64,000 bases of DNA from an uncultured Sediminibacterium sp. (GCF_946481145.1 NZ_CAMLMJ010000015.1:1-64000); one strand, 5' to 3'; numbered from the stretch's first letter, positions 43,285 to 52,542 are shown. Notes: generated by a model from the sequence alone, not told the origin. Made by a program: numbers and translations.

Positions 43285-44814
43285 ATGAAATCATATTTAC
43301 CCATCATAGCAGTTCTACTTACCCTTACAACGGCTGCACAAAACCCTGATTATTCCCTGAGAATGGCCTGGTTCAACCAAAATGGTTCAGCAAGAAACAT
43401 TGCAACAGGCGGCGTAATGGGATCACTCGGTGGTGAGATCACTGCCAATCACGTAAACCCTGCCGGACTTGGCCTATTCAAAACCAATGAATTTGTTTTG
43501 TCGCCAGGTTTCTTTTTAAACAACAATAAATTCAATTACCGGGGAACAGATACACTCAATAGTAAAAACAATTTTGGTTATGGTGCTTCAGGACTTATCC
43601 TAAGCAGTAACTATAAGCGTAACAGTAAATGGACAAGTAGTGCATTTGCCATTTCTGTTAACCAGTTGGCGAGTTATAACAATCGTATTCAGTTTAAGGG
43701 CTTTAATAACATGAGCTCTTTTTCTGAACAATACCTTGAAGAACTTACCCGTGATCTTGCAGATACCAATGCTGCACTCAGTAATTATATTTTTGGTTCT
43801 TCACTGGCTTTCAGAACATTCCTGATTGATACAGCCAACAACGCTTCCGGTAATTTCATAGGCTACCAGAGCCTTGTGCCACTTTCAACTGGTGTTAACC
43901 AGCATTATGATGCCATTACGCGAGGCGGTTACCATGAAATAGCTTTAGGCATGGCCGGGAACATGGAAGATAAGTTATACGTAGGTGGAAGTCTTACCAT
44001 ACCTGTAATTCACTACACCCGCGACCTTGTGTACAGAGAAACAGATCCTACCAACGATCCGAATAACCAGTTTAGTTATTTTGAATTCAAAGAACAGTTT
44101 ACATCAAATGGTTTAGGTGTGGGTGCAAAAATTGGTACTATTTACAAACCAAAAGAATACTGGCGCATAGGTTTCGCTTTTCATACTCCACAGTTCATCA
44201 CTTTTAAAGATCGTGTAAGGGCTTCTATGACTGCCAATACTGAATCTTATGCCGGACTCAGATCTGAGAATAGTGATAACCTGAACAGTGGCAACCCAGG
44301 TAACAGTAATTACAATCTCGTAACTCCATGGCGCGCCATCATCAGTGCGAGTTATGTGTTCCGTGAAATTAAGGATACACGTCGTCAGAGAGCATTCATC
44401 AGTGCCGATCTTGAATATGTGAACTACAGGGGTTCCAGATTTTCTGCAGAAGATAAAAACGATCAGGCACTCGTGAACTATTATAATTTGCTGAATAATG
44501 TGGTTAAAGACACTTATAAAGGCAATATCAATTTCAGGTTAGGTGGTGAATTGAAATTACACACTATTATGTTCCGCCTCGGTGGTGCTTATTATGGAAG
44601 TCCTTATAAGGAAAGTGAATTAAAAGCGCATCGCATCATGGCAACCGGTGGTATCGGCTACCGTGATAAAGGAATATTTATTGATCTGAGCTATGCACAT
44701 GCTTTTAATCGCGATGTACAGTTTGCTTACAGATTGAATGATAAGCCTAATACATTTGCAGACCAGAGAGGTTCAAGAGGAACAGTGATGATGACTTTTG
44801 GTTTCAAATTCTAA
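43285..44814 (+). CDS. OmpP1/FadL-like outer membrane protein
   Basis: The 509-residue protein has a signal peptide (SYLPIIAVLLTLTTAAQ). ARNIATGGVMGSLGGEITAN and HVNPAGLGLFKTNEFVLSPG are close to the N-terminal plug of FadL-type porins, and GTIYKPKEYWRIGFAFHTPQ is a typical later strand. Related proteins transport hydrophobic substrates; in Bacteroidota they are often called hemin receptor without proof. It follows the lipoprotein gene by 83 bases on the same strand and may be co-expressed. The stop is two bases from the convergent miaA stop. Confidence 0.85.
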   Translation: MKSYLPIIAVLLTLTTAAQNPDYSLRMAWFNQNGSARNIATGGVMGSLGGEITANHVNPAGLGLFKTNEFVLSPGFFLNNNKFNYRGTDTLNSKNNFGYGASGLILSSNYKRNSKWTSSAFAISVNQLASYNNRIQFKGFNNMSSFSEQYLEELTRDLADTNAALSNYIFGSSLAFRTFLIDTANNASGNFIGYQSLVPLSTGVNQHYDAITRGGYHEIALGMAGNMEDKLYVGGSLTIPVIHYTRDLVYRETDPTNDPNNQFSYFEFKEQFTSNGLGVGAKIGTIYKPKEYWRIGFAFHTPQFITFKDRVRASMTANTESYAGLRSENSDNLNSGNPGNSNYNLVTPWRAIISASYVFREIKDTRRQRAFISADLEYVNYRGSRFSAEDKNDQALVNYYNLLNNVVKDTYKGNINFRLGGELKLHTIMFRLGGAYYGSPYKESELKAHRIMATGGIGYRDKGIFIDLSYAHAFNRDVQFAYRLNDKPNTFADQRGSRGTVMMTFGFKF

Positions 44815-44816
44815 GA

Positions 44817-45731
44817 TCATAAATCTGCAGATCGTAGCAGTGCTGCGATCTGTTCCTGAATATTTTCTTCAGCAGCATTCACCCAATGGATGCTGCTGTT
44901 TTTTTTGAACCAGGTCATTTGTCTTTTTGCATATTGTCTGGTATGTTGTTTAATCAACTCTACAGCTTTCGACAGACTTGTTTTTCCTTCGAAGTGATCG
45001 AATAATTCCTGGTAGCCTACTGTTTGTAATGCATTGAGGTGGCGCGAGGAAAAGAGTCTCTTTGCTTCTTCCAATTGTCCGGCTTCCATCATCGCATCTA
45101 CCCTGCTGTTGATTCTTTCATTTAGTAATTCGCGTGGCATTTCAAGTTCGATGGTAATTACTTTAAATGGCCTCTCTTCTTTCTTTCCTGATCGATACGT
45201 AGTAATGGATTGCCCTGTAGCTTCTACAAATTCAAGTGCCCTCATCAGGCGCTGGGGGTTTTGTTGTTCCGCAATTTCCCAGAATGCGGGGTCTTTTTGT
45301 TGTATGGTTTCCTGCAACCAGGCGAGTCCCTTTTCCTGGTAAGTTCGGATAATATTTTCCCTGATTGTCTGAGGTATAGATGGCATAACATCAATACCTT
45401 CTACAAATGCGTTGATATAAAGTCCTGTTCCACCCGTCATCACAATTACCGGATGCTGCTGAAACAATTCGTTTGCTTTGGCAAGTGCATACTGCTCAAA
45501 AACACCTGCATTTACATCATCCGTTATACTGTGCGATGCAATAAAATGGTGTGGTACTGCTGCCAGTTCTGCTGTTGATGGTCTGGCAACACCGATATTC
45601 ATTTCACGATAACATTGACGTGAGTCGGCAGAAATAATTTCCGTGTGAAACTGTTTAGCGAGTTGCACGGCAACGGCTGTTTTTCCAACGGCGGTTGGAC
45701 CTACAATAAGTATAACAGTATGTTGGTGCAA
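44817..45731 (-). CDS. miaA: tRNA dimethylallyltransferase
   Basis: The 304-residue protein has the P-loop ILIVGPTAVGKTAVAVQLAK, ISADSRQCYREMNIGVARPS and VMTGGTGLYINAFVEG, and the late segment TRQYAKRQMTWFKKN. It adds the isopentenyl group to A37 of tRNAs. The start is TTG at 45731 (MHQHTVILIVGPTAVGKT), since no ATG is nearby; the length is then normal. Confidence 0.96.
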   Translation of the reverse strand: MHQHTVILIVGPTAVGKTAVAVQLAKQFHTEIISADSRQCYREMNIGVARPSTAELAAVPHHFIASHSITDDVNAGVFEQYALAKANELFQQHPVIVMTGGTGLYINAFVEGIDVMPSIPQTIRENIIRTYQEKGLAWLQETIQQKDPAFWEIAEQQNPQRLMRALEFVEATGQSITTYRSGKKEERPFKVITIELEMPRELLNERINSRVDAMMEAGQLEEAKRLFSSRHLNALQTVGYQELFDHFEGKTSLSKAVELIKQHTRQYAKRQMTWFKKNSSIHWVNAAEENIQEQIAALLRSADL

Positions 45732-45757
45732 ACTAAAGGATTAGCAATTGGGGGACA

Positions 45758-46321
45758 TTAAAAATCTTCTTCACTGGATTCTTCGGCACCAAATTCATCT
45801 GTATCCTGATCGCCATCTTCTCCTTCTTCTCCAAATCCATCTGCTGCTTCGGTGAGATCGTATTTTTCTTCTATGTCGGCAAATTTATCCCCTAACAGAC
45901 TTTTGGTACCATACTGTTGGGGTCCGATTCCTTCTGTGCGTGATATGGCAGGATAGCTAAGCTTGGGATTTTCTTCCTTGCTTACATTAATCAGTTCAAC
46001 AAGAAAGGTCCAGTTTTTTGCGAAATCATATACGTATACAAATTTCTGGTTTGTATCTCTTATTTCACTTCCGATTGTTGTTTCAGACATCAGGAGTGGT
46101 TCTGCCACATAGGGCTTATCGTATTTCTCAAAACTGATTTCTCTTCCACGTTGCCAGTTATCGTTACTCCGGAAGAAAGTTGCCTGATGCTTCTGATCAA
46201 ATTCATAGGCTTTCAGGATCACAAAATGCAGGTCCAAAAAATGCTGTGTGTGTTTAATCACCACATCGCGATAAACTGCATCATCTTCTTCAAGGTAAAT
46301 CCGAAATTTTAATACCGCCAT
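45758..46321 (-). CDS. pRiA4b ORF-3-like domain protein with acidic tail
   Basis: The 187-residue protein has the plasmid pRiA4b ORF-3-like domain (VLKFRIYLEEDDAVYRDVVI, HFVILKAYEFDQKHQATFF, FVYVYDFAKNWTFLVELINV). These are widespread but of unknown function. The last 35 residues are very acidic (EEGEDGDQDTDEFGAEESSE). It lies between miaA and cca on the same strand and may be part of their transcript. Confidence 0.82.
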   Translation of the reverse strand: MAVLKFRIYLEEDDAVYRDVVIKHTQHFLDLHFVILKAYEFDQKHQATFFRSNDNWQRGREISFEKYDKPYVAEPLLMSETTIGSEIRDTNQKFVYVYDFAKNWTFLVELINVSKEENPKLSYPAISRTEGIGPQQYGTKSLLGDKFADIEEKYDLTEAADGFGEEGEDGDQDTDEFGAEESSEEDF

Positions 46322-46390
46322 CCTCTTAACTTAAACTTTTGTTGAATCAATAGTTGGGTAATAATTACCAATTATCTGCTAAAATACAAT

Positions 46391-47809
46391 TTATTCCACC
46401 GCCCGCAAGTTCAGTTCTGCAGCTTTTGCTAGCATAAAGGTCCTGGCTGCTTCATAATCATTCGGAATTTCCCCATCTAAAATGGCTTCCCTTATGGCAT
46501 CTTTAATAATACCTACTTGTCGGCCAGGGGTAAGTCCAAATGTCTGCATAATAATTTCCCCGGTAATAGGTGGCTGCCAATTCCTTATTCTGTCTGCATC
46601 TTCTACAGTTGCGAGGCGTTGTTTTACCAATTCAAAATTCGACAGGAATCGTTTCACCTTCATTTTGTTCTTACTGGTAATATCTGCCGAACACAACATC
46701 ATCAATGCATCAATATCTTCTCCGGCATCAAATAACAGCCTGCGAACTGCGCTGTCGGTAATATTTTCTTTGGTAAGACTAATAGGCCTCAGGTGAAGAA
46801 GTACCAGTTTCTGCACAAACTTCATCTTTTCATTCAGTGGCAATTTCAGCCTGGTAAAAATCTTAGGTACCATTCTGGCGCCAACCACTTCATGTCCGTG
46901 GAAGGTCCAGCCATGTCCCTCTTCAAATCTTTTCGTTGCCGGCTTACCGATATCATGCAATAATGCTGCCCATCTAAGCCAGAGATCATCTGTGTGTGCT
47001 GAAATATTATCCAATACCTGCAGGGTATGGTAAAAATTATCTTTGTGTCCGATTCCATCAATATATGCAGCCCCATAGAGGTCTACCATCTGTGGGAAAA
47101 TTTTATGTAATAAGCCAGACCGGAACAAAAGATCCCATCCTACGGATGGTTTTTGGCACATCATTATTTTATTCAGTTCATCCGTAATTCTTTCCTGTGA
47201 AACAATACTGATGCGATCAACATTTGCGGTGATGGCAGCAAATGTTTCAGGTACTATTGTGTAGTTTAATTGTGCTGCAAAACGTATGGCCCTCATCATA
47301 CGCAATGGATCATCGCTGAATGTTTGCGATGGCTCCATAGGAGTTACGATGATCTTATCATTGAGTGCCTGTTGACCATTAAAAGGATCAATTAATTTTC
47401 CATAGTCTGCTTCATTCAAACTAATTGCCAGTGCATTAATGGTAAAGTCGCGTCTGTTCTGATCATCTTCAATGGTTCCGGGTAATACATCGGGTTTACG
47501 GCTATGTCGGGCATAACTTTCTTTTCGAGCTCCTACAAATTCAATTTCCAGGTCGCCGATTTTTATTTGTGCCGTACCAAATGTTTTAAAAAAGGAAACA
47601 TAAGGTTTGGGGTTAAACTGTTCTGCCACTTTATGTGCCAATGCTATGCCATCACCTATACATACGATATCGATATCTTTCGTAGGTCTTCCAATCAGTT
47701 TATCGCGCACGAAACCTCCAATAAGGTAACATTGCATATTCAACGATGCCCCGGCCTGTGCAATAGTCTTAAAAATCTTTAGTTCTGTATCAGTACAAAG
47801 GATGTCCAT
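46391..47809 (-). CDS. cca: CCA-adding tRNA nucleotidyltransferase / poly(A) polymerase family with HD domain
   Basis: The 472-residue protein has the class II nucleotidyltransferase signature: [20 protein letters not shown] and DIVCIGDG (metal-binding DxD), then [15 protein letters not shown] and [16 protein letters not shown]-terminal HD domain follows ([17 protein letters not shown]). It adds or repairs the 3' CCA of tRNAs. ATG 47809 ([11 protein letters not shown]) was chosen over a TTG three codons upstream. The -7 box TAACTTTG lies six bases from it. Confidence 0.93.
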   Translation of the reverse strand: MDILCTDTELKIFKTIAQAGASLNMQCYLIGGFVRDKLIGRPTKDIDIVCIGDGIALAHKVAEQFNPKPYVSFFKTFGTAQIKIGDLEIEFVGARKESYARHSRKPDVLPGTIEDDQNRRDFTINALAISLNEADYGKLIDPFNGQQALNDKIIVTPMEPSQTFSDDPLRMMRAIRFAAQLNYTIVPETFAAITANVDRISIVSQERITDELNKIMMCQKPSVGWDLLFRSGLLHKIFPQMVDLYGAAYIDGIGHKDNFYHTLQVLDNISAHTDDLWLRWAALLHDIGKPATKRFEEGHGWTFHGHEVVGARMVPKIFTRLKLPLNEKMKFVQKLVLLHLRPISLTKENITDSAVRRLLFDAGEDIDALMMLCSADITSKNKMKVKRFLSNFELVKQRLATVEDADRIRNWQPPITGEIIMQTFGLTPGRQVGIIKDAIREAILDGEIPNDYEAARTFMLAKAAELNLRAVE

Positions 47810-47815
47810 GTGCGG

Positions 47816-47823
47816 CAAAGTTA
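47816..47823 (-). promoter_or_regulatory. -7 box of the cca gene, predicted near-leaderless
   Basis: On the minus strand TAACTTTG matches TAnnTTTG, followed by CCGCAC and the ATG at 47809. No consensus -33 is visible. Confidence 0.45.
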
Positions 47824-47876
47824 ATCTGTTTCTGTATGTTTTGAGCTTCAGGATTCAAGCTACAAACCTGAACTGT

Positions 47877-48125
47877 TAGGGGAAAATAAGCCGCTAGCTT
47901 CCAGCTTCTAGCTGCTAGCCTTGATTGGGGGCTAGTTTTAGGTTTTCTGCTATTATTTGAATAAATGACAGGGCTTGCGAATTTGTTTTGTAAAACCCTA
48001 CTTAAATTAAAAATTTAATTACCCTATTTACGCATGTGGATGGTTAAATTAATAGCAAAAAAACTAGCAGCTAGAAGCTAGTGGCTAGAAGCTTTTTTCC
48101 CCTAGACAGCAATAGCTATAAGCTG
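47877..48125. repeat. modular repeat element, type A, copy 3
   Basis: The arm GCTAGCTTCCAGCTTCTAGC (47893-47918), head CTTGATTGGGGGCTAGTTTT, and a 110-bp core (47948-48057) bounded by TGCTATTATTTGAA and TTAAATTAATAGCA (inverted). A run of A and the opposite arm CTAGCAGCTAGAAGCTAGTG follow, then the module CCCCTAGACAGCAATAGC. The core shares a 34-base identical block with copy 4. Confidence 0.9.
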
Positions 48126-48221
48126 CATGTCTTGATTGATGCTTTTTCTCATTAATTATTCAATCTTGAGCGAGTTTATTATCAATGATAAAATTGAGGA
48201 ATAAATATGCGAGAAGGATTA

Positions 48222-48298
48222 ATAGGACACGGATTTTCATGATTTTCAGGATTTATCATGATAGATCTTGAAAATCATGAAAATCCGTGTGCTATCCT
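48222..48298. repeat. 60-bp palindrome, copy 3
   Basis: AATAGGACACGG, arm ATTTTCATGATTTTCAGGAT, centre TTATCATGATAG, and the complement up to CCGTGTGCTAT. It lies 13 bases from the GT9 gene end. Confidence 0.9.
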
Positions 48299-48313
48299 AC
48301 CCTTGGCTTGCAG

Positions 48314-49303
48314 CTAAATGTTTTCCAGCAATTGGGAGATTTCAATTTTTTTGGCGCAGTTGAAATGTCCTTCGGGACATTGTGGGTGACCATGGAGTCC
48401 GCAGGGGCGACAAGATAGTGGAACAGTGGTTTGTACAATGAAGGAATGATCAGAAAGTGGCCCATATCCGAAGGATGGAACAGTTGAACAATAGATGGCC
48501 GTTACCGGTGCATTTACGGCTGATGCAAAGTGCATGGGTGCTGAATCATTTACATAGTTCATTGTAGCTCCCTGCATCAGGGCTGCTGATGATAGAAAAG
48601 AAAGTTTTCCTGCAAGGTTGATGACCGATTTATGTGTTGCTTTTTGGATCGTTTCACAAAGAGTAGCATCACCAGGTGCACCCAATAAATAGATGGTATA
48701 GGTTTCTGGCAGGTTTGTAATTAATTCGATCCATTTATTTGCAGGAAACTGTTTAGTAAACCATACCGATGCCGGGGCAATACAGATATATGGTTGCGTC
48801 TGATAGAGCTCAATATTTGCAAAATCTGTTTTGGATGGATACAATTTAGGCTTAGCTGCAATTAAATCAGTAATATTTCTGATGAGGGCATGATTACGTT
48901 GTATTTCATGGAACGAATCACCTTCCCCTGAGAAATCGTGTAGAATTTTATCGGTAAATAAAAAGGCAAATGGATTTTTATTAAACCCAATCGTTCTTTT
49001 TGCGCCGGAAAAAGCAGTTAGCAATCCAGTAGCCATGTAGCGCTGTACATTTATTACGAGGTCGTATTTATTGCGGCGGATACGATTCAGCAGTTGAAAA
49101 AGATGACGGTATTTGTGTTGCTTTTTATCCCAGATTAATACTTCATGCAGAAAAGGGTGTGCGGTAAAAAGGGTTTCATTCCCTTTGCGTACAACAATAT
49201 CAAGCTGACTATCCGGAAAATGCTGGTGCAATTTTTCCAATAATCCAGTTGCCAGAACAACATCGCCAATAAAAGCTGTTTGAATAACCAGGATGCGCTG
49301 CAT
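48314..49303 (-). CDS. glycosyltransferase family 9 (heptosyltransferase-like)
   Basis: The 329-residue protein starts MQRILVIQTAFIGDVVLATG and shows the GT9 layout: a first Rossmann domain with VINVQRYMATGLLTAFSGAK, a second with YICIAPASVWFTKQFPANKW, and YVNDSAPMHFASAVNAPVTA. It ends in a Cys-rich tail (SCRPCGLHGHPQCPEGHFNC), a common feature of these enzymes in this phylum. It probably works on lipopolysaccharide core or a similar glycan at the inner membrane. The -7 box TAATTTTG is four bases from the start codon. The stop TAG is within GCTGCAAGC repeat words. Confidence 0.92.
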   Translation of the reverse strand: MQRILVIQTAFIGDVVLATGLLEKLHQHFPDSQLDIVVRKGNETLFTAHPFLHEVLIWDKKQHKYRHLFQLLNRIRRNKYDLVINVQRYMATGLLTAFSGAKRTIGFNKNPFAFLFTDKILHDFSGEGDSFHEIQRNHALIRNITDLIAAKPKLYPSKTDFANIELYQTQPYICIAPASVWFTKQFPANKWIELITNLPETYTIYLLGAPGDATLCETIQKATHKSVINLAGKLSFLSSAALMQGATMNYVNDSAPMHFASAVNAPVTAIYCSTVPSFGYGPLSDHSFIVQTTVPLSCRPCGLHGHPQCPEGHFNCAKKIEISQLLENI

Positions 49304-49307
49304 CGGG

Positions 49308-49315
49308 CAAAATTA
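49308..49315 (-). promoter_or_regulatory. -7 box of the GT9 gene, predicted leaderless
   Basis: On the minus strand TAATTTTG matches TAnnTTTG and is separated from the ATG at 49303 by CCCG only. Confidence 0.5.
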
Positions 49316-49337
49316 GGATAAAGCTGGGAGCTTTGGA

Positions 49338-49505
49338 TTGGACCATGGACTTTAGTCCATAGTCCATAGACCATAGTCCATGGTAGGAAATTAGTTGACT
49401 TACTTTGGAGCATAGTCCATGGTAGGAAATTAGTTGCTTTATTAAGGAGAGTAGAAAAGTACCGGCTCTAACTATGGACCATGGACTATGGACCATGGAC
49501 TACTC
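49338..49505. repeat. inverted repeats of CCATAGT words
   Basis: GGACCATGGACTTTAGTCCA and CATAGTCCATAGACCATAGT (49339-49382) pair with ACTATGGACCATGGACTATG and on (49471-49503). There is also a direct repeat: CATAGTCCATGGTAGGAAATTAGTTG occurs twice (about 49373-49398 and 49411-49436). The array ends at the stop of the small gene. Confidence 0.9.
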
Positions 49506-49720
49506 TACTCATACTCCAGTTCATTGCTAAAAAATTCCCAATCGAATAGTAAAAAATCGGGAGAGAAATGTTTGCGTCCAATTTTGCGGTTGCGGGATAA
49601 TAAGCTACGGCGGCTGGGCTTATTGGAACTTATGGCATGCCTGTCTAACCCCAATTCAAGGATAGCTTTTAAAAATGATTGCATTTTATCGTTGGGTACA
49701 TCCAGTATTACACGTGCCAT
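49505..49720 (-). CDS. small conserved-looking protein of unknown function
   Basis: The 71-residue protein is MARVILDVPNDKMQSFLKAI and on, basic in the centre (NKPSRRSLLSRNRKIGRKHF) and acidic/aromatic at the end (DWEFFSNELEYE). The beginning resembles small antitoxin-like or uncharacterised proteins of this phylum (VxLDVPxxKMxxFL). There is no toxin gene beside it. It stands alone between two repeat arrays. Confidence 0.6.
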   Translation of the reverse strand: MARVILDVPNDKMQSFLKAILELGLDRHAISSNKPSRRSLLSRNRKIGRKHFSPDFLLFDWEFFSNELEYE

Positions 49721-50035
49721 AGGATATTTGCTTACTTTAAGTTTGCATTTTATTACTAGAAATGCAACTAAAATCTAAACAAAATTCCTGCCAATCCATC
49801 CCTATTTGGGTCTAAATAACTGATTTATAAGCTATTAACAGAAATTTCGACTTTCACACAGGGTTATGCACATTTTGGGGTGGTCTTTTTGTTTTTGGGT
49901 ATCAGCTATTAGCCATTAATGCGCATCGAGTGCTGAAATTCCATAAGAGCGAGAAATGGAACGCAGATTTATCATGATGATCATGATAAATCATGATAAA
50001 TCCGTGTTCTATCTAAGCAGCCAAAAACCAAGGAC
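49721..50035. other. 315-base intergenic region with palindrome copy 4
   Basis: 49955-50025 is a variant of the 60-bp palindrome (CAGATTTATCATGATGATCA and TGATCATGATAAATC), flanked by GAACG and GTGTTCTATCTAAGCAGCC. A TCAGCTATTAGCCATTAATG repeat word block lies at 49899-49920. The rest is the probable promoter region of the small gene. Confidence 0.7.
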
Positions 50036-50608
50036 TCAATTCCTGATAATCGTCAAAACTCCATTCCTGTCCCATTTAACAACAGAGGAAGGTTTATAGT
50101 AGTTTTCATCTGCCTGGCGGTACCTGACTACGTAGTCTACACCTTCTTTGATAACAGGTTCTATATCCTGGAACGACTGCGGGGCCGGATATCCTGATAG
50201 GTTAGCTGATGTGCTTACCAGGGGCTTGCGGAATCTTTTGATCAGGTGTTTGCAAAATGGGTCGGTTGTTATGCGAATACCGACTGAGCCGTCATCACCT
50301 AATATGGCATCTGATAGTCCGATAGCACCATCATAAATAACAGTAATGGGTCTCGACACCCCTTTTATATAATCAAATACCTGTAAGTCGGGCTGGGTGA
50401 TATATTGTAATATTTCTCTTTCATCTGCCACCAAAACAATCATGGCCTTATGTTCCGGTCTTTTCTTGAGCTGAATAATTTTTTCCACTGCATCAGGATT
50501 GGTTGCATCGCATCCTATACCCCAGATAGTATCTGTTGGATATAGTATTAGTCCGCCCTTTTCCAGTGCTTCCAGGCAGGCATCGATATCATTTTGAAAT
50601 GGTAGCAT
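50036..50608 (-). CDS. threonylcarbamoyl-AMP synthase (YrdC/Sua5 family, short form)
   Basis: The 190-residue protein has LEKGGLILYPTDTIWGIGCD, IIQLKKRPEHKAMIVLVAD and STSANLSGYPAPQSFQDI. It uses ATP, threonine and bicarbonate to make the intermediate for t6A37 of tRNAs. Short length (no Sua5 domain) is typical of TsaC. It is divergent from dapD by 76 bases. Confidence 0.93.
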   Translation of the reverse strand: MLPFQNDIDACLEALEKGGLILYPTDTIWGIGCDATNPDAVEKIIQLKKRPEHKAMIVLVADEREILQYITQPDLQVFDYIKGVSRPITVIYDGAIGLSDAILGDDGSVGIRITTDPFCKHLIKRFRKPLVSTSANLSGYPAPQSFQDIEPVIKEGVDYVVRYRQADENYYKPSSVVKWDRNGVLTIIRN

Positions 50609-50684
50609 GGCTATGCAATGTACAAATTGTGTTGAATATGCGATTATCCTACAAGCAACCTGTATGTTTGCAAAAATTTTTGCT

Positions 50685-51497
50685 ATGGAACTAAAATCAT
50701 TGATCCAGGAAGCCTGGTCTGACAGAACATTATTACAGGCAAATCAGCATAGTGACGCAGTAAGAGCAGTTATCGAAGAAGTAGATAAAGGTCGCTTACG
50801 TGTAGCCGAACCCATCGATGGAAATTGGGTGGTGAATGAGTGGGTTAAGCAAGCCATACTGATGTATTTCGGTATTCAGCAAATGCAAACCTGGAACCTC
50901 CCTCCTTTTGAGTTTTATGATAAAATGTTGTTGAAATCAAATTATAAAGAACTGGGTGTAAGGGCCGTTCCGCATGCAGTAGCACGTTATGGTGCTTATA
51001 TAGCAAAGAATGTGGTACTCATGCCGAGTTATGTAAACATCGGTGCATTTGTAGACGAAGGTACCATGGTTGATACCTGGGCAACTGTAGGTAGCTGTGC
51101 GCAGATCGGCAAAGGTGTACACCTGAGTGGCGGTGTCGGAATCGGAGGTGTATTGGAACCACTGCAGGCTAGTCCGGTTATCATTGAAGATGGATGTTTT
51201 ATTGGCAGCAGATGCATAGTAGTAGAAGGTGTTGTAGTGGAAAAAGAAGCCGTATTAGGAGCAAATGTGGTACTCACCCAATCCACCAAAATCATTGATG
51301 TAAGTGGAAATGAACCAGTAGAATACAAAGGAAGGATACCAGCCAGAAGCGTTGTAATACCAGGCAGCTACACGAAGAAATTCAATGCAGGAGAATACCA
51401 GGTAAGTTGCGCCCTCATCATTGGTCAGCGTAAAGCTAGTACCGATCTGAAAACAAGCTTAAATGACGCATTGAGAGATTTTAATGTGAGTGTGTAG
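50685..51497 (+). CDS. dapD: 2,3,4,5-tetrahydropyridine-2,6-dicarboxylate N-succinyltransferase
   Basis: The 270-residue protein has the left-handed beta-helix of hexapeptide acyltransferases (VNIGAFVDEGTMVDTWATVG, VIIEDGCFIGSRCIVVEG) and the N-terminal substrate-binding part (WVVNEWVKQAILMYF). It succinylates tetrahydrodipicolinate in lysine/diaminopimelate synthesis. ATG 50685 gives the family start MELKSLIQEAW; the frame is open 26 codons upstream. A -7-like TATGTTTG lies at 50663-50670. Confidence 0.95.
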   Translation: MELKSLIQEAWSDRTLLQANQHSDAVRAVIEEVDKGRLRVAEPIDGNWVVNEWVKQAILMYFGIQQMQTWNLPPFEFYDKMLLKSNYKELGVRAVPHAVARYGAYIAKNVVLMPSYVNIGAFVDEGTMVDTWATVGSCAQIGKGVHLSGGVGIGGVLEPLQASPVIIEDGCFIGSRCIVVEGVVVEKEAVLGANVVLTQSTKIIDVSGNEPVEYKGRIPARSVVIPGSYTKKFNAGEYQVSCALIIGQRKASTDLKTSLNDALRDFNVSV

Positions 51498-51502
51498 GGG
51501 GA

Positions 51503-51600
51503 GGAGACCATAGTCCATAGTCCATAGTCCATGGTCCATGGTAAGAAAGTTTTTGCTTTAACTATGGTCTATGGACTATGGACCATGGACTATATCCTCC
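51503..51600. repeat. inverted repeat of CCATAGT words
   Basis: GACCATAGTCCATAGTCCAT and on (51508-51542) pairs with ACTATGGTCTATGGACTATG and on (51559-51592) around AAGAAAGTTTTTGC. Same words as at 17.3 and 49.4 kb. Confidence 0.9.
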
Positions 51601-51615
51601 CGCAAAAAACGAACT

Positions 51616-52542
51616 GTGAATACCCAGGCACAAAAAATAAATCTTGTTGGTTTCCTCATCACTATTGCGGGTGCTATCTTTTTTTCTACAAAGGCTATAT
51701 TTGTTAAGCTCGCATTTCAGGAAACAAAAGTTGATGCTCTGACACTACTGAGTCTGCGGATGCTTTTCTCATTGCCTTTTTATGTTGGAGCAGTTTGGTT
51801 TGCAAGTAGAAAGGAGAATAGCTCAAGCATTACAAAAAGACAATGGTTGCTCATTATGCTCATGGGTATTTTTGGTTATTACCTGAGCAGCCTTTTTGAT
51901 TTTATCGGATTACAATATGTATCTGCTGGCCTGGAAAGACTGATCCTGTTTTTGTATCCCACTTTTGCGGTGCTTATTAATACCTTTTATTTTAAGACTG
52001 CACTTTCCAAAAGGCAAATCATTGCATTAATACTTACTTATATTGGCATAGGTACCGCTTATTGGGGTGAAATACATGCAGCGCATTATGGGCCACAATT
52101 TTACTATGGTTCTTTTATGATCTTTCTCTGCGCTGTTACTTATTCCTTTTATCTTGTCGGAACCGGCAGACTGGTTAAAGCAGTTGGTGCTACACGTTAT
52201 ACCGCTTATGCGATGCTTACTGCTACGGCCGGTATTTTTATTCATTACCTTATTCAAAAACCAATTCCATCATTTACACTTGATGCAACCCTTACCAGTT
52301 ATGGCATTGCACTCGCTATTGTGGCAACTGTTTTACCATCTTTTATGATGAGTGTGGGCATGAAAAAAATTGGTAGTAATAATGTTGCCATTATTACCAG
52401 CATCGGACCTGTATCTACCATTCTTCAAGCCCATTTTTTTCTGGGCGAAACCATTATCAGGGAACAAATCATTGGCACCATACTGGTTATTATAGGAGTT
52501 ATTTTGATTGGCTGGCAGAGTAGGGATATTGATGGAAAGTGA
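51616..52542 (+). CDS. EamA-family drug/metabolite transporter
   Basis: The 308-residue protein has about ten helices in two EamA repeats (INLVGFLITIAGAIFFSTKA; FYYGSFMIFLCAVTYSFYLV) and ends with HFFLGETIIREQIIGTILVI and VILIGWQS. It probably exports a metabolite. The start was placed at GTG 51616 (MNTQAQKINLVG), because the part of the frame upstream is made of repeat DNA; an ATG at 51571 lies in the repeat. Confidence 0.9.
   Translation: MNTQAQKINLVGFLITIAGAIFFSTKAIFVKLAFQETKVDALTLLSLRMLFSLPFYVGAVWFASRKENSSSITKRQWLLIMLMGIFGYYLSSLFDFIGLQYVSAGLERLILFLYPTFAVLINTFYFKTALSKRQIIALILTYIGIGTAYWGEIHAAHYGPQFYYGSFMIFLCAVTYSFYLVGTGRLVKAVGATRYTAYAMLTATAGIFIHYLIQKPIPSFTLDATLTSYGIALAIVATVLPSFMMSVGMKKIGSNNVAIITSIGPVSTILQAHFFLGETIIREQIIGTILVIIGVILIGWQSRDIDGK

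Noticed and set aside
45758..46321. Transposon or plasmid remnant because of the pRiA4b ORF-3 name
   Set aside because: The domain is widespread in chromosomes; there are no terminal repeats, transposase or change in composition around it.
49505..49720. Toxin-antitoxin system
   Set aside because: Only one small gene is present, with repeat arrays on both sides and no partner gene.
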